DNA of 64,000 nucleotides from Scleromitrula shiraiana. Taxonomy: Eukaryota > Ascomycota > Leotiomycetes > Helotiales > Sclerotiniaceae. The notes beneath the pieces were generated by a model. That model was given only the letters and a program-made list of their open reading frames with translations. It was not told the DNA's origin and searched no databases. The stretch lies in contig JABELC010000005.1 of assembly GCA_028455995.1 (NCBI GenBank), positions 1,054,001-1,118,000 on the forward strand, read 5' to 3'. Shown piece after piece: positions 9,583-19,987 of the stretch. The position numbers and the translations under genes were made by a program. How positions within the stretch are numbered: the stretch's first letter is position 1; the number at the start of each line of letters is the position of its first letter.

Positions 9583-11949
9583 ATGGCTACTGAGCAGAAA
9601 AAACGCCCTTGTCCGGAGACGAAAAGTTCTCAAAAACCCTCGAAGCGTCAGAAGGTCCAGAAGATCAAGAATGTTAAAGCAAAACGACAAGTCGCTGTGG
9701 ATTCGCTGCCATGGAATGAAGTTGAGATGCCAGATATGTTCAATGATGCGGAGGGATTCTATGGCTTAGAAGAAGTGGAGGGAGTCGATGTCGTCAGAGA
9801 GGATGGAGTTATCAAATTTGTATGTGGCATTCTCTGGAAATTTACCTGAAGGTACTAATAATATGTAGGTCACTTCTTCTAATATCCAAACGGAAGATCA
9901 CGATGATTCATTCGAAGGATTTGGAGATGATGATAATACGGAGGTTGGCGATACTATTAAAGACGTGACTGTTACTGCAGACTCCAAATCTATAGAAACG
10001 AAGCCGGAAAAGAAAGAAAATAAGGAAAAGAAAGGGAAAAAAGAGAAATCAGACAAACCTCCGAAGAAAGAGAAATCGAAGAAACAGGGCGCGAATTCGG
10101 ATGAAAGTCTTGAGATACAAGGACAGAATTCTGTTAAAAACGTTTTCGAAGCTTTGGAGGAGAATGCAGACGAAGAAATGGATATGTCACGCTGGGTAGA
10201 ACTTGATCTCTCTTCAGAAACATTATCAGCTTTATCTAAACTAAAGTTTTCAAACCCAACACCAATTCAAGCAGAATCTATACCAGAAATTCTAGCCGGG
10301 CATGATGTTGTCGGTAAAGCGTCCACAGGTTCTGGAAAAACATTGGCTTTCGGTATACCGATTGTAGAAAAATGGCTCGAAACATTCGGGGAACTTGAGG
10401 AAGAAGAGTTAAAGGCGAAGACAAGACCACCGACGGCTTTGATTCTTTCACCTACAAGAGAATTGGCACATCAATTGACTGAACATATTACAGCCTTATG
10501 CAAAGGCTTGGTTACAAGTCCGTTTGTTGCAGCCGTTACTGGAGGTCTCTCGGTCCAAAAACAGCAGCGTCAATTGGCCAAAGCAGATATTGTTGTGGGA
10601 ACTCCTGGTCGTTTATGGGAAGTTATAAGTTCGAGCAAACAATTGACGGCTTCTTTCAGACAGATTAAGTTTTTAGTTATTGATGAAGCAGATAGACTTC
10701 TGACTGAAGGCCATTTCAAAGAAGCAGAGGAAATTCTTAATGCATTGGACCGTACCCATGAAAATGAAGAGGAAGATGATGACGAAGAAGAAGAGACAAC
10801 TTCTGGTCGCCAAACCCTCGTGTTTTCGGCTACCTTTCATAAGGGGCTGCAGCAAAAACTTACGGGTAAAGGCAAAAAAGCCCTGATGGATGATAGTCAA
10901 TCTATGGAATATCTTCTGAAGAAACTCAATTTCAGAGAAGATAAGCCAAAATTTGTTGACGTAAATCCTATATCTCAAATGGCAGCAAATCTAAAGGAAG
11001 GGATGGTAGAATGTGGGGGTGAAGAAAAGGTAAGAAGAGAGTTTGTTCCAATTTATCTCGCTCTGCTAACAATTGTTAGGATTTATATCTATACTCCGTC
11101 CTCCTTCATCATCCCAATCAACGAACACTGATATTTACAAACTCTATTCACTCAGTCAGAAGACTGACTCCGATGCTACAAAATCTCAATATTCCGGCAC
11201 ATTCATTACATTCTCAGATGGCACAAAAAGCTCGCATGAGGTCAATTGAGAAGTTCTCATCTGAGAAATCAAACGGATCAGTTCTAGTAGCAACAGATGT
11301 TGCAGCTCGTGGTTTGGACATTGGAGGTGTCCAACTAGTGATACATTACCATCTTCCCCGCACTGCAGACATGTATGTCCATCGATCTGGACGTACAGCT
11401 CGTGCGGCCGCTTCTGGATCGAGTATCTTGTTATGCGCACCAGAGGAAGTGGTTGGTACACGTCGACTCGTAGCTAAGGTTCATGCTCAAAACGCACTTG
11501 GAGGAGAAGGCAAAAAGTCAAAGTTCTACATCAGATCTTTAGATATTGATCGTAAGGTGGTTGCAAGACTAAAGCCTCGAGTCACGCTGGCAAAGAAAAT
11601 AGCAGATAGCGCATTGGCAAAGGAGAAGAAAGGTCATGATGATGACTGGGTGAAAAATGTAGCTGAAGAGCTGGGTGTTGATTATGATAGTGAGGAGTTT
11701 GAGGCACTTGGTGGGGGTAGAAAGGGTAGAGGTACGGGACGAAGATTAAAGGAGAAAGAAGCTCGAGGTATGAGCAAGGGAGAAGTCGGTGCTTTACGGG
11801 CAGAACTAAAAAGTTTATTATCACAACGTGTGAACGTTGGTGTTAGTGAGAGGTATTTGACATCGGGTACTGTCAATGTTAATGAGCTGCTGAAAGGAAC
11901 ACAAGGGGAATGGCTTGGCCAAGTTGATGGTCTTGGTTTTGATGAATAG
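9583..11949 (+). CDS. mak5: DEAD-box ATP-dependent RNA helicase Mak5 (DDX24 type)
   Basis: Three exons, 9583-9819, 9869-11029 and 11080-11949, give 755 residues. Introns are 49 and 50 nt with donors GTATGT and GTAAGA and branch sites TACTAAT and GCTAAC. Mak5 is a nucleolar helicase required for 60S ribosomal subunit maturation. A Lys-rich acidic/basic N-terminus holds LPWNEVEMPDMF near residue 42, typical of Mak5. Helicase motifs follow: the Q-motif region (FSNPTPIQAESIP), I ASTGSGKT, Ia PTREL, Ib TPGR, II DEAD (LVIDEADRLL), III SAT, then DVAARGLDIGGV and HRSGRTARA. An acidic insert (EEEDDDEEEE) after motif II also fits Mak5/DDX24. The internal stop in a naive reading is removed by the second intron, which restores KDLYLYSVLLHHPNQRTLIF. 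Confidence 0.95.
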
Positions 11950-12259
11950 TAATGCCATGATTACCGTCAGAATAGAATTATAATTTTCAATCAATTCCGA
12001 AGAATCATATCCAACGAAGTTTGCGTGATCTGATCTCGGACAATTCCATCGCCCGAACAAGTGACGAGATTATTAATCCGTAAAGCTTCCCCAACCAGTA
12101 CCCTACCATCTCCATTACCAATCTACAAGCATCATCATCTCGTCATTTCTTCGCAAACAATTGCCATAGTTCAATTTAGAGTTCTCTTTCATACTTTAGA
12201 TAGCTCGTTCATACAAATATAGTATTATCAATCAATCCCAGTCCATCCATTGTCCCACA
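11950..12259. other. Intergenic between MAK5 and the dehydrogenase gene
   Basis: Holds the MAK5 3' end and upstream DNA of the dehydrogenase gene. No separate gene seen. Confidence 0.55.
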
Positions 12260-12267
12260 TATAAAAG
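12260..12267 (+). promoter_or_regulatory. TATA box of the dehydrogenase gene
   Basis: TATAAAAG lies 154 bp upstream of the start codon and is followed by a pyrimidine-rich stretch (12290-12350), as in strongly transcribed fungal promoters. Assignment is by position and match only. Confidence 0.5.
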
Positions 12268-12420
12268 CCCGCCATGCTCATACCCGTTTTCGTCCCGTTC
12301 CTTCCCCAAACCCTTATCCTTATTCTCCCTTCTCTTCATCCTTCCCATCTCAGAACATACTAATATCCCAATTCTAAACCAAAATCAATTAAGAAAATCA
12401 GAAATAACAAAAATCCAATT

Positions 12421-13467
12421 ATGAGCTCCGCAGCAGCAAATAAGTTCTACAGCATCATTGCTGGTGTCGGCGCCGGAACTGGTAAGGAACTCCCAACTTC
12501 CACCTACTCCTTCTCTTCCCTTCCCTTCTTCCTTACCCCATACCAACACACAACTAACATTACCACCCCCACCCCAGGCCGATCCGTCGCCCTCAAATTC
12601 GCCCAAACTTACCCCGTCGTCCTCCTCGCCCGCAACCCCTCAAACTACGAATCCATCGTCTCGGAAATCAACAGCTCAGGCGGCACCGCCATCGGAATCA
12701 GCACCGACGTAGCGGACTCCTCATCGGTGACCTCTGCATTCGAGAAGATCCAAAAGGAGCACCAGGGGAAGAAATTGGCGGCGGCGGTTTATAATGTGGG
12801 GGGCAAGTTTGTTAGGAAGCCGTTTTTGGAGTTGACGTTGGAGGAGTATGAGGGGGGGTTTGAGACTAATGGGTAGGTTTTTTTCTGCCATTTACTGGTT
12901 GTGTTCGATTGATTAATTGATTGGATATTGGGTGCATAATTAAGGGGTTTAGATGAAAGATGGCTAATGACCATGACATGAAATAGCAAAGGATTCTTCC
13001 TCTTCGCTCAAAAAGCGCTCCCACTCCTCCTAGATTCCGTATCTGATTCTCCCCACCCACCATCCCTAATTATCACCGGAGCAACCGCATCACTAAGAGG
13101 TAGTGCCTTCTTGTCCTCATTTGCAAGTGGAAAGTTTGCTCTGAGAGCTACGGTGCAGAGCTTAGCTAGAGAATTTGGTCCCAAGGGTGTGCATGTTGCG
13201 CATGCGATTATTGATGGGGTGATTGATATTCCGAAAACTAAGGATTGGCATGTTAATGATGGGGCTGAGGATGGGAAGATTGAACCCGGTGCTGTAAGTG
13301 TTTATAATTCTATTTCTTTATCTATGGATGCATGTTCCATAGGAGCATTGGAGGCGGGCTAACATTGGTTATTATAGATTGCGGATGCGTATTGGTACTT
13401 GCATACACAACCTAGATCACATTTCACCCAGGAGCTCGATGTTAGACCATATGTTGAGAAGTTTTGA
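12421..13467 (+). CDS. Atypical short-chain dehydrogenase/reductase (SDR)
   Basis: Four exons, 12421-12481, 12578-12872, 12987-13293 and 13378-13467, give 250 residues, the usual SDR length. Phases are consistent (1, 2, 0). Rossmann features are GVGAGTGRSVA at the N-terminus (glycine motif, split by intron 1), NVGG in place of NAGG, and an active-site region with ITGATASLRG then SSFASGKFALR. The catalytic YxxxK is thus FxxxK (F-A-S-G-K). From general knowledge, related proteins with FxxxK here occur in bacteria and fungi, so this may be a subfamily trait rather than damage, though chemistry via a Tyr hydroxyl would not be possible. Substrate unknown. Base use is uneven: exons 2 and 3 each begin C-rich and end G-rich. 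Confidence 0.85.
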
Positions 13468-14107
13468 GGACGTAATTAGATGAGATGCATGATGTTGTAT
13501 TTTATGAGGTATAATTTGTAGCAATAGTAAAGACTATTGAACCGTGAAACAAAATTAAATACTAAGTAGCTTCGTACTAGAGTCTCTCGTTATGATTTAC
13601 TACTTCAATGATCACTAAAGTTTTGTCTCTCACCATCAAACTCTCTTCTTCACGGATTAAAAATCTAGATGACAGTCTGCAGGCAAGAGGGGGCTTCATC
13701 AAAAGAAGTCAGCCTTACATTTCTTCTTCGCCACACGTATACCTCGTGAACAATGGTGAAAATGTAAACGCGGAGATATCATGGCGCAATTGGTCACTCA
13801 AGGTAACAGCATGGGTCTCATCATCATATGTCTATAATGTTAGTAAGGGTCAGTCCTCCCAAAGCAGGTATAGCAAAACACAACACAAATACTATGTTGT
13901 TATAGTGTTCAGAGACACTCTTGCTTCGGGAGGACTCCCATGGAGCATTTCACAATGGAACCAGACGTGCAAGCACGGAGGATGTGAAATGGCCATAATG
14001 TTTCATTGGGCTATTGCCTAACATATCCAGCTGGTACAAAGCCAACCATCAATGCATGTAACGCTCATTAAAGCACGCCAATCCCAACCCTATTTTATTT
14101 CCCGCAT
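13468..14107. other. Intergenic between SDR and RPL26 3' ends
   Basis: Convergent 3' flanks. A 137-codon open frame (13608-14021) has no recognisable domain or gene-like composition; I treat it as chance. Confidence 0.5.
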
Positions 14108-14657
14108 TTAAGCCTTTGACTTCAACTTCTCCTTGATCTCACGACCATTCTTGATGCGCTCAAGGATGTTCTCACGGTCCTTGTCCAACTTCAACTTGGT
14201 GATGACGACCTTGGATGGGTGGATACCGAGAGGAACGGATTGTCCAGAGGACTTCTCCTTGACGACACGCTCGATGTGGACGACGTATTTGAGACGGTAG
14301 ACGGAGGTGATCTTTCCCTCGCTGCCCTTGTTGGATCCACGGACAACCAAGACCTCATCATCCTTTCTGATTGGGATGGAGCGAACCTGAAAATTATGTT
14401 AGATGTGATAAAAATTGCGTGCGGCGCGATGTACGAACGTTGTATTTTTCGCGGAGCTCCTTGCTCAATGGAGCGCTCATGATGGTGCGTCTAACGCTGG
14501 ATGGGGCATCGAAATGAGCCTTGCGGGACTTTCTCCTGCTGGAGTGGAGGGCTGAAAAAGATCTTGTTAGTTCACAATTGCTGGCAATTCTCAAGTCACA
14601 GTTGGGATACAATCAATTGACAGAGATCTTGTACATACAGCTGTTGATCTTGGTCAT
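14108..14657 (-). CDS. rpl26: 60S ribosomal protein L26 (uL24)
   Basis: Three exons on the minus strand: 14657-14639 (19 nt), 14551-14439 and 14386-14108, giving 136 residues. The start reads MTKINSSLHSSRRKSRKAHF, then SSVRRTIMSAPLSKELREKY, NVRSIPIRKDDEVLVVRGS and NKGSEGKITSVYRLKYVVHI. This is a KOW-domain protein of the large subunit near the exit tunnel; length and sequence match eukaryotic L26. The tiny first exon is typical of fungal ribosomal protein genes and is joined by a GTATGT donor and TTTTTCAG acceptor. Intron 2 (52 nt) has a GTTCGT donor, chosen because it restores the conserved KYNVRS. Confidence 0.95.
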
Positions 14658-17600
14658 TTTGTCGGCTTAAAATGAGGAACGTGGATTTTGTCGTTGTCGT
14701 CGGTCGTTGAAAATAAGAAAACGAAAAAAAGATTTCAACAATTGGAAAGGTGTGCGAAAAACGCTAGCACTAGCTTCAAACCAAGCGAGACCTCGACTTC
14801 GATGTTAGTCACGTGTACAGACCCCCTTCCCTCTGCCATGCTTAGCGATCTATCCATCTCTTCCCTATCATATTTATAGTAATAATAATTGCTTAGGAGA
14901 TTTATATTTTGATCTATGGTATTCATGTCTCTTTATACAAGATGTTAGAATCAAATGTCATGCGATCGACTTACTACTTTCCCATATAAAATTGAAACAC
15001 GTCGTAGAACTTGCAACTTTCTGGAGAAAGGGTTCTGTTTCTTTTGGGTTTCGAAAATAGATAGTATCTTTGCGCTTCTGCAAAATTCCTGGAAGAATGA
15101 TATAATGTAACAAACACAATCTTTCGAATGCTCTGGCATCCACTGAGTTGTGTGATTGTTCGAGATTGGACCTGACACCAGCACGATCACCAAGCTTAGG
15201 ATCAGATGCACTATGAAATTTGCGGCGTTCATTCTTCTCTCTTCCATATTTGAGGACAGAATACACAACGTTTGCTTGATATATACCAAAAATGCATCCC
15301 ATCCCATCCCATCACGCATCCAACCCCAACCCCAAAACCAAACCAAACCAAACCAAACCCACCACCCAACCTCATCTTTCCCTCCACGCCCAAAAATACC
15401 AGAACGATATCCAAATCCCCGAAAAAATGTGCATAAATTGGGCACATCGAAACCATACCCAAACACCCAATATAATTCCTCTCCGTCACCGCTACAAGCA
15501 AAATAGTCGATATAGCGATGATAAAGTTAAACTCAAGCATCTAAAGAAAACAGGAAATTATCCAGAATATAGCAGAAAAGAGATTCAAGAGGCGCGTGGA
15601 GTTGTTGTGGGGAATATTGGGGATGAGTGGGGGTGGGTTTTGATGTAGGGGGTGTTGGATAGTGGGAGTGGATTGGGGAAGTTATTGTAGGTTGTTCTGG
15701 TGATTCTGGGATGTTGGTGAGTGTTGTGGTGGTTTGTTTGAGCAGGAGGGGCAAAGAGAAGAGTAAGAGTTCCGATGGTAAAGTGTTGCATGTATTTGTA
15801 TATATCTATTTTGTATCGTTGTGTTGTGATGTTCATGATGTTATTATACAGTATATATATCTTTGAAGATCAAATTTACAATCTGTAAGATGAAAAGAAG
15901 TCCGAAGGTTCTTCTTACCTGTTTGCAATAGTCATCTCATCGCTGTGTTTCATCAAATGTTTCTAGATTATAAACAGGAGAAATGTTTTGAGTATGCAAT
16001 GTATTATAATATTACAAACACAATGGACTGTGAGGTTCAACATTTTCTCTTGCAAGGACAAGATGACCAGCTCCACCAGCGCCTTTGTCAGTGAACGCCT
16101 CTACTTGAAGAAGAGATCACTATCAAGGAGAATATTATCCTAGTGATACTTGCAGCATTTCAAAGCTCAACGGAAACGCTGTTTCTCGGTCTCCATAGGC
16201 TTGATTGCATATAAAGAATCTTGTTCACCATTCGGTGACGATAATTTCTTAAATGAGTTAGATATAATTAATGGCATTCCAAACCTCTTCGACATCCTTC
16301 CGTATTGTTTCAACATATATACGAGATATTGAGATTTCTAATTACTCAAAGTTATCTCTTGAATATCAAGTCAGTCTAATACAAAAAGAAAATTATACAT
16401 TGAGCCAGACAGAGCCAGCTCGACGAATGAAAAGTATGTTATGCTTTGCACCGAACACCTCATCTCAAAGGAGATGCGTACTATAACAAACGTTCCTTGA
16501 TGATCCATTTTCTTGGTGCGTTACAGTATGTAACCTTTAGGGGGATGAATGGATTGGGTAAGAAAATGGCAAAAAAGAAAACATACAACAGTGAGGATTC
16601 GCTGGTGGTCACCCACCCAACTACTAATTCACCGATCTGTAGCTTGTGTATGGCAGAGCGGACGGGATGCCCAATTTTCTACAGTCTATGGTCGTATGTG
16701 ACAGTTTTCTAGTTATTTGAAACTATATCGACCATTATTATGTTCACCTTCCAATGTTTCGTCACAATGACGTCAAGTCGTAGACTTCTACGTAAATTGG
16801 GTTGCGAGATTGACTTCGGAATTGGCTCGATGACACAGTAATAAGTGCCGGATAGACAATACAATATCACCATTGAAAGAGCAAAAAGTAAAGTCGTTGG
16901 GAAAACAATATAAAATTTTGCCAACAAGGAAGATCAGTTTCTGCACTCCAGAATAGTGGTGACGATTATCATCTCTAATTCGAAACCCATGAACACATTA
17001 TCACTTCTTGCTGATTCAATACATATAATCAAGTAACTAACATGTTGATGTCACAAATCCTCCTGTGAATAAAATCTTCTTTTCTGCTTCCTGAACAAAT
17101 GCAGCCGGATTGGGAGCAGACCCCAACATCGAGGAATACACCTTTCATAGGGGAAATGACTCCATTAAGAAGTGATATGATATTGGGTCAATTACTCTAG
17201 AGATGCATCTAATGCAAGGGGACAGGAGATGGTGGTATATTTCATTTCAAGACTTAATTGGAATAGAGCGCGCAATTTGATTATGTGGTTACTTCTCTTC
17301 TTGTATGTGTGTTTGACATATGAATAATAATAATGATAATAATAACAATAATAAGGTCTTTAGAAGATTGAAGAGGTGGAGATTATTACTTCCGTAGTTG
17401 GTGGGGTAAGATGAATTAATATTAATGCCACTTTAACTAAAGAATACTTTTCGCATACTCATACTTCGTACAAATATAACTAACTACTGTATCTAATGCC
17501 ACTTTTGAACTCATGTCCCTCTTCCTTCCCCTCATTGAAAATTTACAATAAATTTTGCTCATCTCGAACTCAAAGCATCCATAATATCCATCATCGATTT

Positions 17601-18569
17601 TCAACATGACTGTATGAATAGTCTTTTGTTTAGGTTATATAGTCAACACAGGTAGGTACCGAGTATTCTTCGATCATGAAGAGCATGAAGAGCATGAATC
17701 AATCCAAACATTGTTACTCAAATACTTCCCTAGAGTTATTTTCAATTCTTTCCATTGCACAATTGAGCAATTACACCTAATTTATCTGTGCGACCTTAGC
17801 AACTACAACAACTACAACAACTACAACCTCCACAACAACCTCCACATAATGGATCTTTTAAAGCATTCTCGAGTATTGTACTACGAAAAGTATCTGCGGA
17901 CTATAATAAGCTTAAAAAAATAGTCCTCCAAGCTCCCAAGCTCCCTCCCCTCTTATGATTAACTCACCTAGCCGCTGATCTACCACCGGCAAGGCGACAT
18001 CCCGAGCGCCCCTAGCTCCAAAGTTTGAAGTTGGTATTTTCCTTATATATGTGAAGTATTTCCAATTAATTGATAGATTTCCTTTTTCTCTCTCTTCGAT
18101 GACATCCTTTCACTTCTATTCTACTTCATTTTTGAAGATCAATTGTTTTCTCTCTCCTCCTGCAGGATTCAGGATAATTATAGATTTCTAGTGAATTGGA
18201 GATTGTGGTTTGAAAATAGATCGTCAGTCGCAAAGAGGGAAATGATCTCATTGTTATTATTGTGAAACAAGATCATCAGGATTTTAATTCGCGACAAACG
18301 AAACAATAATCCCTTGAACTTTGAAACGAATCCAAGGAACGGGAAATCAATTATCTGTTGAGGCGACCTTCTAAAAGATCAGACGAACAGTTGATTGTTA
18401 GGAAATCATCATACTGGGCCTCACAAAGTGTGGATTGTTGAATTTTGGAGTTTATTGTATTCAATATCTCGAAATAGCACGATATTACTGAGGCTCAACA
18501 CACCATTCAATTACAACAATTTTTCGCAAGTAAACATTTGGATACGGAAGAAAAGAAAGAATTGCTACA
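14658..18569. other. Gene-poor region, 3.9 kb
   Basis: No supported protein gene. Contains simple runs: repeated ATCCC at 15293-15312, an AACCA run at 15337-15359, and CAACAACTA-type repeats at about 17800-17836. A C-rich block (15290-15480) is followed by a G-rich block (15590-15760), resembling the skew switch in nearby genes, but I see no convincing reading frame. The last few hundred bases presumably include the promoter and leader of the membrane-protein gene at 18570. Confidence 0.5.
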
Positions 18570-19323
18570 ATGCTTTGCACTAATCGACCAGAAGGCTTCG
18601 TAAGTTCTAAACAGCCATTCATCAATCCCGCACTAACTAACACCCTTCCTCCAGGGCCCCTCCTCCTACCTCTCCAGTTCCCTCCCAACAACCTGTTTCG
18701 TCGACACCGTACTAATCCCCCTCCCCATCTGGATCTCTCTCTTGCTCCTCCCACCCCTACTCTTCCTCGGTCTCCACCACCGAAAAACAGCCTTCAACCC
18801 CTCCACCGCCCACCTGCGCTCCCAACTCCCCCGCTCCTGTTTATACATCACAACACTCACAATCTACTACCTCCTCATACTCGCCAACATCCTCATGCTC
18901 ACCCTCGAGATCGTGCGATTATCGCTCCTTCATGCTGGTATCGCTCTCCTACCATTCGCATACGTGGGATTACTACTCGGTGCCCTACTATTTTCTACCA
19001 GCGGACTAGGCGGCAGAATCAGAGGATGGCAGGGCATTAACATGACAGTTTGGATAGGGGGCGCGGTGGTCAGCGTGGTGCAGCTTGTGGGGTTAATTCA
19101 GCAATTTGGGTTTGGGGGGAGGAAGGGGAGTAAATATCCGGTGGGGGATCAGGTCACGGATGTGGCGGTTATGGCGGGGGTTTATGTGGTGATTGCGGGG
19201 TTGGAGGTGGGGTTGGGGGTTTGGAGGGCGAAGAGGAGGAGTGGGATGAGGGGGGAGAGGGAGTGGGGTGGGAGTGAGAGTCCGGTTATTGAGGGGTGGG
19301 AGGGGGGAAGACAGAAGAGATGA
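18570..19323 (+). CDS. Five-helix integral membrane protein, function unknown
   Basis: Two exons, 18570-18599 (ten codons) and 18655-19323, give 232 residues. The 55-nt intron has a GTAAGT donor, CTAACTAAC branch site and CTCCAG acceptor. Splicing replaces an unlikely Pro-rich continuation with GPSSYLSSSLPTTCFVDTVL. Hydrophobic segments start at about LIPLPIWISLLLL, LYITTLTIYYLLILANILM, GIALLPFAYVGLLLGALLF, MTVWIGGAVVSVVQLVGLI and VAVMAGVYVVIAGLEVGLG, so about five membrane spans with a basic cytosolic-type tail (RAKRRSGMRGERE). I do not recognise the family. The arrangement resembles the N-terminal membrane region of some fungal ABC transporters, but no ATPase follows. The coding strand is strongly C-rich before about 18900 and G-rich after about 19040. 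Confidence 0.75.
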
Positions 19324-19351
19324 ATGAATGAATGAATGAATGAATGAATGA
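19321..19351 (+). repeat. (TGAA)n microsatellite overlapping a stop codon
   Basis: The TGA stop of the membrane-protein gene (19321-19323) is the first three bases of a TGAA repeat of about eight units. A (TTGG)5 run follows at 19421-19440. Confidence 0.8.
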
Positions 19352-19987
19352 ACGAATGATGAGTGTAATGAGTGCTTGCGTTGGGTTTATAATGATTGAT
19401 GACTTGGTTTCTTACTTTATTTGGTTGGTTGGTTGGTTGGTTTGCTTGGTGTTGGGATACAATAAAATAAACAAGGCAACCTATCTACATTATATTATAT
19501 TACATTGGTTATTCTATATAGTTTTTGGGGGCGGCGTGGGTTTGGTTGGGGGTGATTGATTGGTATGGTTTGGGTAATTGGTATGGTATACCCTGGGTAC
19601 TTCTGTATATTATTGGATCCACAATATTGATATCTTTATGATGGCGCGAGGATTTTAGACAATATTATTTCTTTTTATACTTTCTATTACATGCATGCAT
19701 ATAAACGAACTATATCCGTGGGAATGAATGTCTTTATTCATTGGTTCAGGTATGTATGTGTGTCAAGGATGAAATGCATATCGATACAATAACATGTAGC
19801 GATTTATTCGTGTAGATAGGCATGTATGTATCTATTCAATCCAAAAGGAACGTGTGTGATAATACTCCATACTCCATCCAATACGACATATCCTAAGCGG
19901 CGACGCATCGACAATCTAAACCCATTCCAATCCGGGCCATCCAGTTTTATGTCCTCCCGTCTTCCAAACACCCATACACCAACCAAC
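19324..19987. other. Convergent intergenic region
   Basis: Holds 3' flanks of the membrane-protein gene (+) and the P-type ATPase gene (-), with the TGAA and TTGG microsatellites. No gene seen. Confidence 0.55.

Noticed and set aside
13608..14021. 137-codon plus-strand open frame
   Set aside because: No domain, no gene-like codon pattern, and located between two convergent genes.
15156..15648. Pro/Asn/Thr-rich overlapping open frames
   Set aside because: Driven by ATCCC and AACCA simple repeats; no consistent frame or splice structure. The skew pattern is kept as a finding.
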